Below, one piece after another: positions 1 through 13,879 of a stretch of DNA of 64,000 nt. Made by a program: the position numbers and the translations under genes. Source of the DNA: Tubiluchus corallicola (lineage: Eukaryota; Priapulida; Priapulimorpha; Priapulimorphida; Tubiluchidae). The notes beneath the pieces are model-generated. The model saw only the letters and a program-made list of their open reading frames with translations. It was not told the origin of the DNA and made no database searches. The stretch covers positions 111,281 to 175,280 of the forward strand of contig JAQGDQ010000129.1 of the NCBI GenBank assembly GCA_030141605.1, written 5' to 3'. Position 1 is the first letter of the stretch; the number at the start of each line of letters is the position of its first letter.

Positions 1-3000
1 ACTATGGTACAAATCGTACAATCTGCTGTAGCTGTAGATGCCGCTATCACACTTTTGAATGTTACAAATTAGTTTACAAACTTAGAACTTTTCTTTAATT
101 TAAAAACTACTTTGTTCAATGTTTAAAATCCGTAAGCACTTTCTTTTGCTATTAAATTTGTGAAGATCCCTATAAGAATGACAAAAAAAGACTGTGCTCA
201 AACAGACTGTACTAAATTTACAGAATTAGACAATCTTGAAAAGTAATGAGAACCATTGTGATATTGCAAAAAGTGTTCAAAAACGTTGAAAATCACTTGT
301 TTACATAACCGTTGGTCATGAAAGCTGTTTGTTCAGAGTCAAAAAATTGAAAGAATTGAAAGAAAACATTAGTTTCTTTAAGGCATCCTACTTTGTTGAA
401 GAATTGACTTGAAATTTAAAATACACTTAGACACTTCAGTTTTATTTGTTGCAAACATTGGCAAGAATGCAAGTCAATGTGCAAGCTTAGTACGGCAACT
501 TAACTACAGTTATGCGTTAATACATTACACGTGTAATTTACGAAGCAATGTTTAAACATATGACTGCGGTCAAGTTATCGTGCTGTTTTATTCTGACTTG
601 AACTTCTGTGCAGTCACTTTGTACAATGTTTTCCCATCCCGTCTGTTACTATTGCCTGAGACAATACACTGAACTATTGCTGTTGGGATAAAACGTCAAT
701 AACAAATGATTTAAATTTACGTCAGTTAAACGTTGTGGAATGACAATGCTGACGGCAACGGTCACAAGAGTATACTTTAAATTCGACTCATTACTATAAC
801 TTGAAATTCGATTTTCCTTGCGCCATTTCTTAGAAATTGTAGTCATTATTGCTTCGAGAAAAACAGGGACTTCGATCAGGTCCTGTTGGCTGATGAACTA
901 GAAAATGAGATTTTTGACAGCAATAGATGGCAGAACAACATACTGCATCATCTAAACGCTTTAAGTTTTATAACCAAATAAAGTCTGTCATTGCATAATT
1001 TTTGCCTGAAAATCTATTAAGTAATTCCTGTTTTTATGCATTCAGCAATGACGTATTTATGCATCTAATTAATTTTGTAAGAATCTAAGGTGATTCAAAC
1101 AAACATTTAGTTGACTGCTTATCAAAGGCGTGATTTCAAATAAAACTACGTTTATATATATAAAAAGATTTTTGGCATTTTGTCAAAAATTAAAAAATCT
1201 GCATTACGAACATAAACTTCTGTCCATGTTACATACCTGTATTAAAAATGTTTGAAACAGCAATAGAAAGAACTTTTCAAAACAGATTTACAAATCGATT
1301 GGGCAGACTATCTATTTTTGCTCACTTTTCCGGTCTCATGTGATTTTCTGTTTTAGTGTGGCGATTAAGCCCAAGTATTAAGATACTTTTGTGTAATGTT
1401 TGTTTTTGTCTGTGTATATCAGGTAATGTATTTATATCGTATCAACAAACTTGATTTATATAAATTTAGCTAATATAAAAGGTTTTCAGTTTGTTCACGA
1501 AGATCCTAATGAGGAAACACATTCCAATCTACTACCTTCATCACTGTTTTATCCCAATATTTTATTTCGTTTTCTCTCTCTAAATAACTTAAACACAATC
1601 CTCCAAGGAATTCATATTGTTGGTGTTGTTGACGAAAGTTAATCACCAACAGCAGCTTGTCTGGTTTATTTTTGTAATTACTATTTGGTTTGGCGTTTCA
1701 AGTCCAATATTTGCAAAAAACAACGTTATTGCTGTAACGCTAACAAACCAAGCGTAATCTTCAACGGCGTCTTGTATGTTGTTAAACTATAGAAATCGCC
1801 CTCAAGTAAATTCAGTAGAACTTCAAAATAAGAGCTACAGTTTTATAAATATGTAAACCTGTATTTGAGAAATTAGTAAAAAACGAGCTAACAAGGATGT
1901 TTCTGCTGGTCATTTCATAAAAAATAAAATATTTAACGACTAGATATTTAGCCGTAATGACTTTAAAGTTAGCACAGGTAACATGACACCTGTGGATAAT
2001 TAAAATCTACTAGTTTGCAAAATCCGAATGCAAGGATTGATGATACGTGCAGTTATGTAGCCAAGCTTTTTCTTTCATTCTGATGATTAAGTTGAAGTCG
2101 CCAAAGACCAAACTCCGCAGCGTCCCCTCAAGGGCAGCTAAAGTCTTTGCCATACAATTCTTTTGTGCGACGTTGTTTGAATGCCAATTACATATTAGAA
2201 AATTGTTACTAGTATCTAAATTGTCCAGTTTTAATTATTCAGGAAAATTACTTCAGAATTACATATGTCTGGTAAATTTGTTAACTGTGAAAAAACAAAT
2301 AGTGAAGTAGAAGTAGGGTACCTAGTTTATTCAATTCATTCTCAGATGTATCGCTAGAAAAATGTGCTCTAAATTAGCATATGGATACTATTGAGTTGCC
2401 AACTCTGTTTATGTTGCGATCATGTCTCGTTCACTTACTGGATTGTAATGTTAAGGTGCTGGTCACAGCCAGAATATCCACATCGATGCAGAAGAGCTTC
2501 AAGACTTCAAAACAATCAAATTTCGGTTATATCGAAACGGTCATCTAGCAACATATCATTTCTTTACAAGAATACAGTGATGAATGCGCACGAGAATCTG
2601 ATTCGACATTAAGATAATAACTGTCAACAAACTTCCTTTGATCTCAAAGCTTGCTTTGCGTTTAAATAATACCTGGTTGCTTGTTCACATGAGGTATACT
2701 GAACTAATCCTTCATATCGTTACCTGCCTTAATTGAAACATATAACGCTAATAGGCACATAAAGGCCAAATCTACTGTTCCCGACAGCCATTCTGCGTCA
2801 CGCATGGCAGTCTATTCCTGCGTTGGCTTTAACAGCGGATAATTACGAAACCAAATGAAAGAGGAGGCGAGTTCTTCATTAACTTTTCGTAAGACGTGAT
2901 TTGAGAAATAATTAACTGCCACGCACTGACATGTGATCAGCTTTAAGGGCAATGCACTAACTTCTAGTACCTCTCATTTTGATCGCGCATTTCTCTGTGA

Positions 3001-3059
3001 CAGTTTAAAGCCAAATAACTTAAAAAATATGCCTATAGCCACTAGGTTCAGCCATTCGA
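1..3059. other. Non-coding AT-rich stretch
   Basis: I see no supported gene here. Open frames are short (87 codons or fewer), lack recognisable motifs and have no convincing splice borders. There is no long microsatellite or recognisable transposon protein. It is best read as intergenic or intronic DNA. Confidence 0.5.
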
Positions 3060-3440
3060 ATATAGCACATGCACTTAAGAAAATGTGCTTCACAAATAAA
3101 GCTTAAAATGTCGTCTTGAAATTCAATATCACTTAGATGCTATGCCCACTTATTCTGTAATGAGTTTGCGTTAGCAGTAACGCTATATAAAACTAGTAAG
3201 TTTAAAAACATTTTAACGGTAAATCGTTTGTACAAGTTTGGAAAACAGCGCATAAAGTTCGAAAAAAATCATCAGAGCATTTGTACCACATTCTTCGCTG
3301 ACTAAGCGAAAGTTTAAATTACTTTATATTATTATAACAATAATGTGTTTTTGGTGAGCCAGTAGTACACACTGGGATGGTAAAGCAGTGAACATTTTAA
3401 ATTATTAAAGAAAAAAGCCAAGTCTTTCGGATAGTTAAGC
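3060..3440 (+). repeat. Dispersed repeat family X, copy 1
   Basis: This segment is similar by eye to 43830-44350 and, in parts, to 7630-7930. Matching blocks include GAGTTTGCGTTARCAGTAAC (3162 and 43916), a block from ATCAGAGCATT through ACTAAGC to AAATTACTTTA (about 3270-3330 and 44042-44100), and GAACATTTTAAATTATTAA near 3390 and 44202. No protein is encoded. The copies share order and orientation, so this is probably an old non-autonomous mobile element. No terminal repeats or target duplications could be identified. Confidence 0.6.
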
Positions 3441-4076
3441 TTCTTTTACTATTTGAGAAAAATGTTAGAACGTTTTTGCAGTAAAATTGTGGCAAGCGCC
3501 TCGTGTAATTAGTAACATCAATTTAAAGCAGCAATCACTTCACGCTTGGGCTGGTTAACGCCGACAAATTAAACAAAATAATTATTTTAACAAACTATTA
3601 TTCTACTCTATGAGCTAAGTAACCCGCCAGAGACTTTCTGTATACTCGCAGCCTCGCATAATTCCATGGCTCTCTAAAATGTTATAATTTGTAGCACTTA
3701 CGCATTTTGAGGCACAATTCTGTTCACTAAAGTTATGTAAGCACTTTAAACTTGCTGATAATTAATCCCATGACTAATTTTTACATAAACACAAATAAAA
3801 ACAAAGCTTTAGTCAGTTGAAATTGCAAAACTTCTGATAACAGACGTTTTGTTACCCCGTGCCTTCGTGTTGTCGACCAGCTTACGTCATTTCTTTAATA
3901 TACGTCATTTTTCCCCACAACAAGGTTCGTTTGGCTGGAGATAAGAATGATTAAATTTCTCTTGCATTTTTAACCAAGGCATTTTACACGGGTGTATTAT
4001 GTGATTATTTCGATATTTCTAAGTGTATATTAAAATACAATGATTCTTATTCGAGGGTTGCTTTTGCTTTAAGAAA
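3441..4076. other. Non-coding segment between two parts of family X
   Basis: No gene is seen. Family X sequence occurs on both sides (to about 3440 and again from about 4077), so this 640-bp piece is either an insertion into one copy or the spacer between two fragments. No transposon ends are visible. Confidence 0.3.
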
Positions 4077-4215
4077 TTCCTTTTCAAATTACATGAATCT
4101 TCCAAACTGGTAAGCATAATACTAAATAGTGTAACTTTGTATGAAAAGTTTTTTTGGGTTGTACTTTAAAATTGCCATTTCTTCCGCTTTAATACCAATG
4201 TTTCGAATTTTAAAA
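4077..4215 (+). repeat. Dispersed repeat family X, 3' fragment
   Basis: The order of words (TTTCAAATTACAT, then CATAATACTAAATAG, ACTTTGTATGA, ACTTTAAAATT, CCATTTCTTCC) follows the 3' part of the copies at 7790-7905 and 44220-44345. It is non-coding. It probably completes copy 1, or is an independent fragment. Confidence 0.5.
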
Positions 4216-7200
4216 ACCTGGCCCTGATGAATGATTTTTAAAATCCGAAAGCTCGGTGTTAAGGAATTTTACTGCGTTTTACAACTGGCTTTCTTGAGTG
4301 TGCGTTTCTTGATAGTCTAAGTAAGTAAGTTAATGTAATCTATAAATTAACCCTTGACTGAATGAGAATGACGTAATTTACCTGAAAAAACAACTGCATA
4401 TCGCTGGATAATATGGGGAGAGTGGGAAACCTCGAATATTTGTGCGGTATTTCAGTTTTCATCAGACATTCTTTGACTTTTGCGTTTTTGAAGACTCCCA
4501 GATTCTGAGGTGGTATGCGTTTGTGACTACTCATTGCTGATCAAATAAGTGAACAAGCAGTACAAGCAGCACAATCAGTACATCTATAATTTCAACGTTT
4601 ATAAGAAATTTTTCACATGCATTGCCTGCTCACAAACACAAATAGCTCACTTTACATCACGATCACACAATTTTAACGCTTCAGACGCCTCAGCATTAGG
4701 TTTTGCATTGTGAAAATTTCCTCTTTTACTCAATTAAGCAATCAAATCGATTAAGTGCCCAGTGTTCAAATGGATATCTACAATGCTTAACCAGCTGAAG
4801 AGTGTATAGAGCTTATAAATGCGCTAGTCTTCTTGATTATCCATGGGTATTCATCTGGACAAGGTAAAATTGAAGGTCGCACATGTCAAATAATGCCTAA
4901 CTGTTAATGTTCTATAGTAAATATAGATTATAATAGTCTCAAGCCTGCACTCAAGCAAGTGTGCATGACGAAGCAAAAAAGTGTGATTCATCAAACAAAA
5001 AATGAATGTAGCCTCTACCTGTTCTAGTGCCAATAAGAATTGTAATTACAGGACCTCGCTCTACCTGAAACCTAAAACGACTAATTCGTCGAGCAAAAGC
5101 AAAGAAACTTAATGATTAAATCAGTTGCTACTATTTAATGTCAACATACTTATTGAGTAAAAAAACAATGAGCATTAAACACAATGGCTGGAGCAAACCA
5201 GAATGGTCGCGCAGCAAAATTTTGTTCTATGGCCTCTTGTATCCAACGTTTACACAATATGACGTTGCGCGAGTGATACTTTCGTAAACATATGATAATC
5301 ATATGCAACAAAATTATATTGTTGGAACATTTTGCTGTTAATTTGAGCTTTTAATGGAGGTTTAAAATAGAAGTGGCGCAAGTAATAACGGCACGGTAAA
5401 TGTGGCAGGTACAGGTAATAACAGCATAAGAAAAAAACGACATAGGGGCGCAATTGGGGGAAAGTAGGAGACTTAATAAAACAGGAGTTTAATTGGAGCT
5501 TCCTGTTTTCGGAGAGTTCTAATCTTCTTCCAAATAGATGGATCGGTGTTAGCGCTGGGGTTAGGGCGAGGCATTTTTCTCTTACTTTCCATTTGTCCCC
5601 TTGTTCGTGAGCTATATTTATCGTGTTATTTTTACGTCTACTCTAAGGCGGCTTGTAACGAGTCTAATCCTATAATACTTCAATTCTTAACACTTTGGAG
5701 AGAGGTGGCTGACAGACATAAACGAAATTCTTTTTTGTGTCCTACTAGAGATATTATGCTTTACCTGGTTGTAAACGAGCATCATTTACAGGAGAGTGAA
5801 GAAATCCTAAAATACTGCGGATTGGCTAAAATTAAAAAACTTAGAAGTTCTATTTACAACGCAGAAACACTTTATTACTGCAACTATAATGTATTTTTTC
5901 TGAAATGAGCCTGAAAGGTTTAGAGCTAACTGTAGCATGATACGCTATTTTTGCAATTTTAGGTACGACACAAATTTCTGTTAGTTCTTAGGCTACTGTT
6001 GTAGGATAACTGAAACTAACTGAAAATGTGATGCATAGGGTTACCCGCTTGTTGAGCTTTTCTGCCTAACTTCCTAGATATGTCATTTAGAACGCCATTT
6101 ACAGTTGTCGTGATCTGTTTTTCGTGAATATGTATTTAAACGTCATTTGCCATTGCCATGGAAAAATTTTTTGAAAAATTTAGAATACGTCGTAACTGTA
6201 TTGTGGCATTATGTGCTACAAACTTATTACACGAGCAACAGTGAAGACGAAACAAAAGCAACATCCAGACAAAACAGACCTCTTTATAGAGTTACTTCGC
6301 AAGAGAGTATAATGCAAAAGTTCAGACAGTTTTGAATGTCTGATTCATACACGTCTGATTTGCACTACTTGGTTATCAATTATCACAATTGTAAGAACTG
6401 AATTACCTCAACTGCAAAGAAATTTTATCACAAAAAATCATACATACAGATTTATTTACTGCCGCGAAACACCAGATGCAAATAATAACCAAGTTCTTCG
6501 AGTTCACACTTTTACAGTGTTACGGGCTAGTTAACAGATTATTTACATTTGGTCTGTGCTTTTTCTGCTACTGTACGGAGTGCAGACACTAGTTTGAAAC
6601 GTTGATCAAGCAGGATTGGAAAAATTTTCTTGCCCCGTAGTAATGATGCTTCTAAACCTAAAACAATGTAATCGTCATCATCACCTCCAATAGTTGCAGC
6701 AGTAGAAGGAGAGAAAAAGGAGGATGACAATGGCGACGTTGACGACAAAAACAGCAACCTAACAACATCGGCAATAACAACTATAACAGTATTAATTCGT
6801 TTGCTATAAAAACTGCACATCAAACTGCCGAGAAATGCAATTTTTTGTAACTTTGTAAGCATTATAAACATTTTACATAAATACACAAAGAATAACTGGT
6901 GCAAAGAACTAGGCCTTTATACCCTTTTATTTTAACTTAATTATAGATTTTATACACCAGTTTTTATTCATTTAAATTATTATTGTTCGTCGTTACAACT
7001 TTTCAAGCAGTTAAGTTAATATTGTTGTTATTTGAATGTATACGTAAGTTTAGTTAATAACGTGGAGTTAAGTTATGGGCCATGGTGGGAATAGTTTCTT
7101 CTCCACGCGCATAATAAATCCACAGTAAACGGTGGAGATTCATTTGTACTTTACTAGGCAGTCAGAAGTGGTGGTGACTGGTTAAAAACAAAATAACATA

Positions 7201-7629
7201 AAAAAATTAAATGAAAGTAAAAATGAAAGATATAACATTATGTTAGCAATTGTATGCAGTAATGAGGTCTATAGGGCATTATAGTATGTGTCAATATATA
7301 TATGTGAAGGTGTTTTTTATATATTATATTGATGACGAATTTTTCTCCTAAGCAGAGCGTATTACATTCTTCTTCTTTAGGCCATTAACCTAGGATTAAC
7401 CTGGGCTTTAAGTACAGTAAAATAGTTTTTTATGAACCATGAACCATCCATCACCATTTCCTTTTACAATCACATACTTGACTCACTTTGTTCCAAGATT
7501 TTTAACCGGCTTCTAAGTCTAAACTTAAGGTGGCATTGTTTTACGCTCGAATAGCAATTCGAGACACTGTACGTTACCATGTGACAAACCGCCGAGTAAG
7601 TAAAATTAATGCAGCGAATAATGTTATAT
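4216..7629. other. Non-coding stretch with short unrecognised ORFs
   Basis: Two open frames of about 120 codons exist: + strand 5546-5908 and - strand 6904-6539. Neither shows a known motif, a signal for splicing or a typical start context, and frames of this size are expected by chance over this length. No repeat was recognised. Confidence 0.4.
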
Positions 7630-7930
7630 TGCTGGAAACCAGCATGTACTTAACGCACAAGAAAACAGTCTTCACAAATGAAGCTTAGAAAATTCGTTTT
7701 GAAATTTTATACAACACCTTACTGGTTTCACGATTTTCCCAGGTGGCACGAGCATTTTAAATTATTAAGAATGTTCTTTTTTAATTATATAGTCTTTCAA
7801 ACAGGTATGCGTAATGCAAAGTAATATAACTTTGAATCATCACGGAACGCTCTTTGGGATATACTTTAAAATTCTCTTTCCTTCCCCTTTAACAAACTGT
7901 TATAGTTCTTAAACTCCATTGCTATGTAAA
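7630..7930 (+). repeat. Dispersed repeat family X, copy 2
   Basis: It shares CTTCACAAATRAAGCTTARAA with the copy near 3088. With the copy near 44202 it shares GAGCATTTTAAATTATTAAG, a TCTTTCAAACAG word, CGTAATRCWAAGTAAYATAAC, and a pyrimidine-rich CTTTCCTTCCCCTT block. The 5S/tRNA-like SINE features seen at 17.2 and 36.4 kb are absent, so this is a separate family. Confidence 0.55.
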
Positions 7931-8193
7931 GGTACTTGTCTAGATTATTGACGTAACATGCACATAACATTGAATAATTAATTATAAAGTGAGTAATTAG
8001 AACAACATACTCCTCGTCGCCATGGAATTAGGTCGTCATTTTCACCTTTTACTGATGAATTATACATACCGCGGGCCTGCAGGAAATGATTCCTGCTGTT
8101 AATTAGACTGGTACATTACTGGTACAGTCAGCTAGGTCATCTACAGTCAGCTAGTGCCGAAAAAAATTTTATACTAATAGTATAAGTAATAAA

Positions 8194-8197
8194 TATA

Positions 8198-8275
<78 letters not shown>
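8194..8275. repeat. (TAA)n microsatellite
   Basis: About 27 uninterrupted TAA units. Confidence 0.95.
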
Positions 8276-8684
8276 GCTGGAAAACTTGCACAAGTTTTCA
8301 CATACCTTTTTTAATATTCGTTGAAGGTACAGGTGTGTGGTGCAACAGTACAGTGTGCTATGCTAAAAAAACAAAAAAACAAGCCATACCATAGAGTTAA
8401 GTCAAAGCCTGCACGTCGACTTTGCATGTCTAAGAAACACGACTCTCTCTGTTCTAGTACTGCGAATCTACTGATTTCACACCATTTAAATTTACTTTTT
8501 TGGTTCACTTATTAAATGAAATTCGTTTCTATCTCGTAACGTAATTAAAGTTTTATCTTCTATCATACTTCATTCTAGTTTGTTTTTTATATTTTATGCT
8601 CATTTTTATCTTTACATTTTAAATATCTCAAACACAATTTCAAATTAATAAACAATCTCGCTCTCTTTCTCACTCTTTATATCT

Positions 8685-8885
8685 CTGCCTGCCTGCCTAC
8701 CTACCTACCTACCTGTCTACCTATGTATCTACCTACCTACCTACCTAAACACCCATCCAAACAACTACCCAACTACCCACCTATCCACCCACGCCCCCAC
8801 CCACCTACCTACCTACCTATCTGCCTACCTACGTACATACCTACCTGCCTATCAACCAACCTACCTACCCACCCACCTACATAAT
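8685..8885. repeat. Degenerate (CTAC/CTGC)n tetranucleotide tract
   Basis: Imperfect CTAC, CTGC and CCAC units cover about 200 bp, with scattered single-base changes and a central block richer in CCAC. It is an old, decaying microsatellite. Confidence 0.9.
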
Positions 8886-11800
8886 ACCTATCTCCTATCA
8901 ATTCAAACTCAGAAAGAAATTCGTATTCTATAAAACAAAACTAGCACGCATTGGGTTTTTTCACTAGCTCTTGATTACGAAAAAATTGCGATCTCTCCAC
9001 AGTGGCCGGCCATAACTAGTAGTTTTCATCGGTTGACTGTGGCTTGCAATCTGCCAAATTACACAATATATTCAGCTCATTAGATGACTTCCTACAATAG
9101 CTAAATTTTGTACTTTTCTGCAACAATCCTTGTAATTTTTTTATTCTGATGTACACATATTGTTATCAAACGCTGATAGAATGAGAATAAAAAGTGTTTC
9201 AATTTTTACGATCCTATTTATTGAAGCAGGCATCGGTGAGAATCTCAAACGCTGTGCAAATGCACTTAATTTTTATCCCATTGCACTCAGTGATTCCTCA
9301 GTATACAGAAGTTTTTATACCTTCCCAAGTACGCATACATCACATTTATTATTGAAACCGTACGTAAAAATGTTGGCATTCCGACGTTTTTTCCCTGAAA
9401 CCATCTTGCCCATTATCCACTGTCCAAGTTTCTTGAACCTTCTTCTAAAAGACTTAAAAGTAAAAACTCTGATTACAGATATCAACAGTTGATACAAGAA
9501 TACTGCAAAATGAATATTTCTAAACCTTCGACGAAAATCAATAAACCCCATTTCCGCTTCCTGTTCAAAATTTTTGTTGAAACCACATGATCTGTTTGCT
9601 TCCACACGCTTGAGAGCGCTTCTAACTATCACTGTCACTTACAGCTAATCGCTGTGAAGCAAATTGACTTATGACAAATGAAGTGGAACGAATTTATCGT
9701 TAAAATGTGTGAAATGTGAAACTCCGGCAAACTCGGTCAAAAGGCGACCAAAATGCAGACGCCGGACAATAGTACAATAGGTTAATAATTGAAATCTTAA
9801 TATCAACATTACTATTAATGACATAAACCCACAATTAATTAAATTTGATGCCAAACTTGAAAGAGAGTAAAATGTGAAAAAGTTGGTAGACGGCCTTGAT
9901 TTGGGCCAAGAACCATAAATTTGGTTTACAAGAGTAATCTTAATTACCTTAGACCACTGGGCCACCGCGTAACCAGTAATTAAGACAGGCCATCAGTAAG
10001 AATAATCTTGACATTAAGAACATAATAATTAATTATTGACGTAAATTTAGAGCTCAAAATTAATGAAAATAAAGAAGATCTAATCTAATTAGTTAGAATG
10101 GTCCAAATGAGCGGTCCAAATAACGTTGAAAATGTTGGATTCGGTTATATAGCTGTAACGGATGAACTTTGGACTGCTTAGATTACTATTAATTTTATTT
10201 ATTTGCTCATGAATTCTAACTGGCTTATAAGTATTGTTATCTTACGGTATTTCCTATCTTAATCTGTTTACTAATCAACATATATACGTGTGCAGGCTTA
10301 CGTGTTTATTGCTTTTAATTTCGAATTCCTTTAAATGCGTTTATTTGTTAAGATTTATGTATGTAAAATGCATTTGTCTATTTTTATGTTAATACATATT
10401 TAATATCTAGTAAATTATTATTACTGAAGATATCCCAACTTAGTGATCTAAGGCATTTGCCTTGTATTTAGAATATTCTTGGCTCAAAATGTCTACGGAA
10501 ATTGTTGAACACTATAAGTTGTCTGATTTGTAAGGCAATTTTACCGCAATTTACATAAGTTTTGGGTTACAACCCCTTTAAAAAACAATTAACTTAATGT
10601 AAAACAGAGGAAGGGAGGAATAAAATCACTTCTATTACTAAAACACGAAAAAAAGTGGGTTTATCACACGTAATCATGCTTATGCGACAAGTTAACAGCC
10701 TCAAGAGTCGAAGGGAAACAGCAGCTGAAGATCATAAACACTCTTACAACAAACTTACATTAAGGCTAGAATGAAACACGTATTCCCTTTGGAAAGTGAT
10801 CTGCGAAAACATGCTGAACAACTTTTCGGTGCTTAAGAAATGTCAATTAAGAAAGGGCTCCGAAAAGAAGCTCAAAGGCTGGTAATTTCCCGTGTTGCTA
10901 GTAAATTTGGTGCGGTCTTGTAAAGAAGGCTCTGGAATCTAGAGATCGTGCCATAACTTTTGTTGTTAAATCACTTGTAAAAACGAAAACGTGTCAGTAA
11001 ATGTGTCCGTACTACATCTGAGTGAAACATTTTAATTAACGCTAAAAATGAACAGGCTGGGTGTCAATGGGTTTTTCGAGTATGGCATGGAATCCCATAA
11101 GAAAGCGCAGGAATCACATCGTCAAGGCTTAAAACAATCGAAAAACAACTTTTATACCCAACCACGCAGTATTATTAAAAAGTTAAAAAGTTAATCAAAT
11201 GTTAAAAGGCGGTTAAATTAAAAACGTGTTTTTGAATCTCGTTTGTATATTTATCACATACATTAAACAGTTCACCTTGGTAAAATGCCATTCAGTAATT
11301 GCATAAAAACAGGATCGGAAAATTTGGTTTCCTACAGAGTTTTTTGTAGAGTAATTTATGCTATCAAAAAGATTTAATTCTCTGTTGAGAAGATTTTTTC
11401 TTCTTTGCAGCTTATATGTTACTACTGGGTTTAGCAGTCTTTAGTTGTGTACTTACAACTGATTTGGTGTCTGCTTCACATACATTCGATGTAGTATTTG
11501 TATCCAATATAAACTGTGAAGACTTAATGCAACTCGCGTTGACCAATTTGCTTATTTTTTTCTTTTTTCTTATTTTTAGCAGCAAATAAATATTGTATTA
11601 GCGATAATGAAGAGACCAATTACACGTTCATAAACCTCATTTATTAACCGAGATTTGCTCTAAACCAACTAAAGCACAAAAATGTATATAGTTACCCGAC
11701 TTTGTATGTGCTTGTCCCGTAAACATCTGTGAGTAAATTTTCTTGAATTGTAGGAAATTTGAGAATAGCCATCAATTGTCTTATAGTGCTCAAAGGAATT

Positions 11801-13200
11801 GCTTCTTCTATAACTACCCTGATGATCACCTAGTAGTTACTCTGCAAATAGAAGAAACACTTGGAACTTATGTATTGCTCTCCAACTTGAAGGGTGCAGT
11901 TTGTTTTGTCGTTAAAAACTGCCTTATTTTAAACACTATATTTCGACAGCTTAATTATTCAACCCAGATACATAAATATGAAAGAAGAAATACTTCTTGT
12001 ATATTATTAAGTAACTACTTATTATAGTAAGTTTATTTACATGCTTCGTAAACATTATTTGAGGCTGTCATTGCCATTTTCGTCGTCGTCGCTCGTTACT
12101 GTCGAATCCTGTCAGGCATGCTGTTGATTATGGAAAGAATATTTGAAAATAACCACCCTTATTAGTCTGCAGATTCCTTTGGATTTCGAAGCTGGATTAT
12201 TTGTTGACTTGCTGCGCCATCTGCGTATCGGAATGGATTTAAAATGAAGAATAATGATGAGAGTGTGTTGAAATTGAAGCAATTTATCCACCGCCTAATT
12301 TTTTTAATTTAAGTAATGATAAATTTCATAAATATGTAAAATTTCATTCATTATAGCCCAAAGTTTTGGTTCTGGAAAGATTATAAAAGCCTGCAACAAC
12401 AGTTCAGACCTTTATGGGCTGCTTTATCTGAATTTAGTAATTCCCGTTGAAGTCCATTATTCATTTGGTAAATGCACAATACCGCATGTTTAGTTTACTT
12501 AAATCATCTACCACTAATATTACACCCACAGTAACACTAATTGGCATTTCAGTTTGTTTTGATAAATCATAATCGAATTTAAGAATTTTCGCAGTAATGC
12601 TTTCAGACTGACTGATGTGTTTCAACCCACAAGGTGTTTTACATCAAATAAGGTAGAACAAGGCTATTGAATAATATTACCGTTTCTGACGGGTTACTGA
12701 CGGGTTAATGCAACTGTTTGCTATTTTGAGCTGAATATAATTAATTAATATGAAAATGTCAGGCTAAGTCTTTCTTAAAAGTATACAGTTAATAACACAT
12801 ATGTGGAGTTTTATGTATTTTATGTAGTGGTCGGGAGATTAAAATAATGTTCAATTCCTAACTTCCTGCTACTGTTGATTTTTTAAAATTTAAATTTGAG
12901 ATAAGAATTTTCACTAAAACGTTGAGCAAGCGGTTCAACTTTATCAAATGAGAAAGTAATAACTTATGGTACGATGAACAAAGAAAAGATAGCATAAATG
13001 TGAACCGTGGCAAAAAGGGGATGGGGCTAAAGAGGAAAAGTTAAAAAATTCAAGACAGACAAATCTTAAAAGTGTCTGTTAAGTTGATGCTGCCATTGTT
13101 TGTTAGAGATTTCACGCCTTGATACTGCGTGTCCCGTGTATAGGGCAACAAGAATTTACGTTTGAGGGCCAACAATAACAATATTTCAAAATAAAGTCTG
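8886..13200. other. Non-coding AT-rich stretch
   Basis: No supported gene. Overlapping open frames occur on both strands at 9160-9638 (110 and 107 codons), and a 94-codon frame at 11743-12027 follows a possible acceptor (TTTTCTTGAATTGTAG). None has recognisable domains. A short segment at 12172-12246 also follows a CTGCAG acceptor-like site, but it is too small to call. Confidence 0.4.
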
Positions 13201-13529
13201 TTAGGAGATAACTGTGTAGAAGCTAAAAGTGACTCCCCTCTGTTGCCGGGATTAAGGACTATGCATGGTAGAAACGCCGCAGATGCTCTCGAGCACAAGC
13301 TTTGACTAGAAATTGAGCAATGGCTGATGGATTTTGCACATTTTAGCTTCGCAGTCTCTAGAGTACTTTCGAATTTATTTCTGCCATCGTGAAACAAGCG
13401 ACGTAATTTTCTTGCGCAAACTGTTATACACAAACTCCAGAAATAGTTCCTATGAGCAATGCACACGAAAAATTTAAGCAGAATTTTTAAGCGTAAAGCT
13501 AAGCTATCGTACGAATTGATCGAGATCAT
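13050..13529 (-). other. Unrecognised 159-codon open frame
   Basis: This is the longest open frame between the window start and the MS4A-like gene. The predicted product has mixed hydrophobic and basic stretches but no domain I recognise, and no neighbouring exon could be linked to it. Part of it (13220-13300) reads on the - strand like the 3' half of a tRNA-derived SINE, with AATCCCGGCAACAG resembling a B-box tail. A protein-coding role is therefore doubtful. Confidence 0.15.
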
Positions 13530-13659
13530 TTTGAGTAATTGCGGTTCGCAGTTTTAGAAGCATCGAGAGAGAAGATGTAATTCCAGCCAAATAAACGCAA
13601 CGAGTTTTATCAAAACGTTAAGAAGAAAAGTTTGCCAAGAAATCCTGTAGAATACTATG

Positions 13660-13790
13660 CATGGGTGGGCTAATCGAGATGGCCGAATGGTCAGAACATC
13701 CACCTCAGCGAGACATTCACCAAGACTATAGCAAAGCAAAGCTCAGAACCTTTATCAGTAACACGACGAGTGGAATATTCGAATTTGAAA
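13660..13790 (+). repeat. Possible tRNA-like (SINE) fragment
   Basis: GATGGCCGAATGGTCAGAAC at about 13678 matches a pol III A box of the Leu/Ser tRNA type, and a weak TTCGAATTT B-box-like word lies about 100 bp downstream. The segment does not fold as a tRNA by eye. It is probably a decayed SINE, but a chance match is possible. Confidence 0.3.
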
Positions 13791-13879
13791 ATTTGAGCAA
13801 GAACTTGACATGTGGTCAAGTTATAGGCAATTATACAAGAATGCGCAAGCCAATTTTTGTGATGTATCTTTAAACGCCA

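Noticed and set aside
5546-5908. 120-codon + strand frame as a gene
   Set aside because: No ATG start in good context and no recognised domain; expected by chance at this sequence length.
6539-6904. 121-codon - strand frame as a gene
   Set aside because: No motif, splice context or coding-like composition; an internal purine-rich patch explains its Ser-rich stretch.
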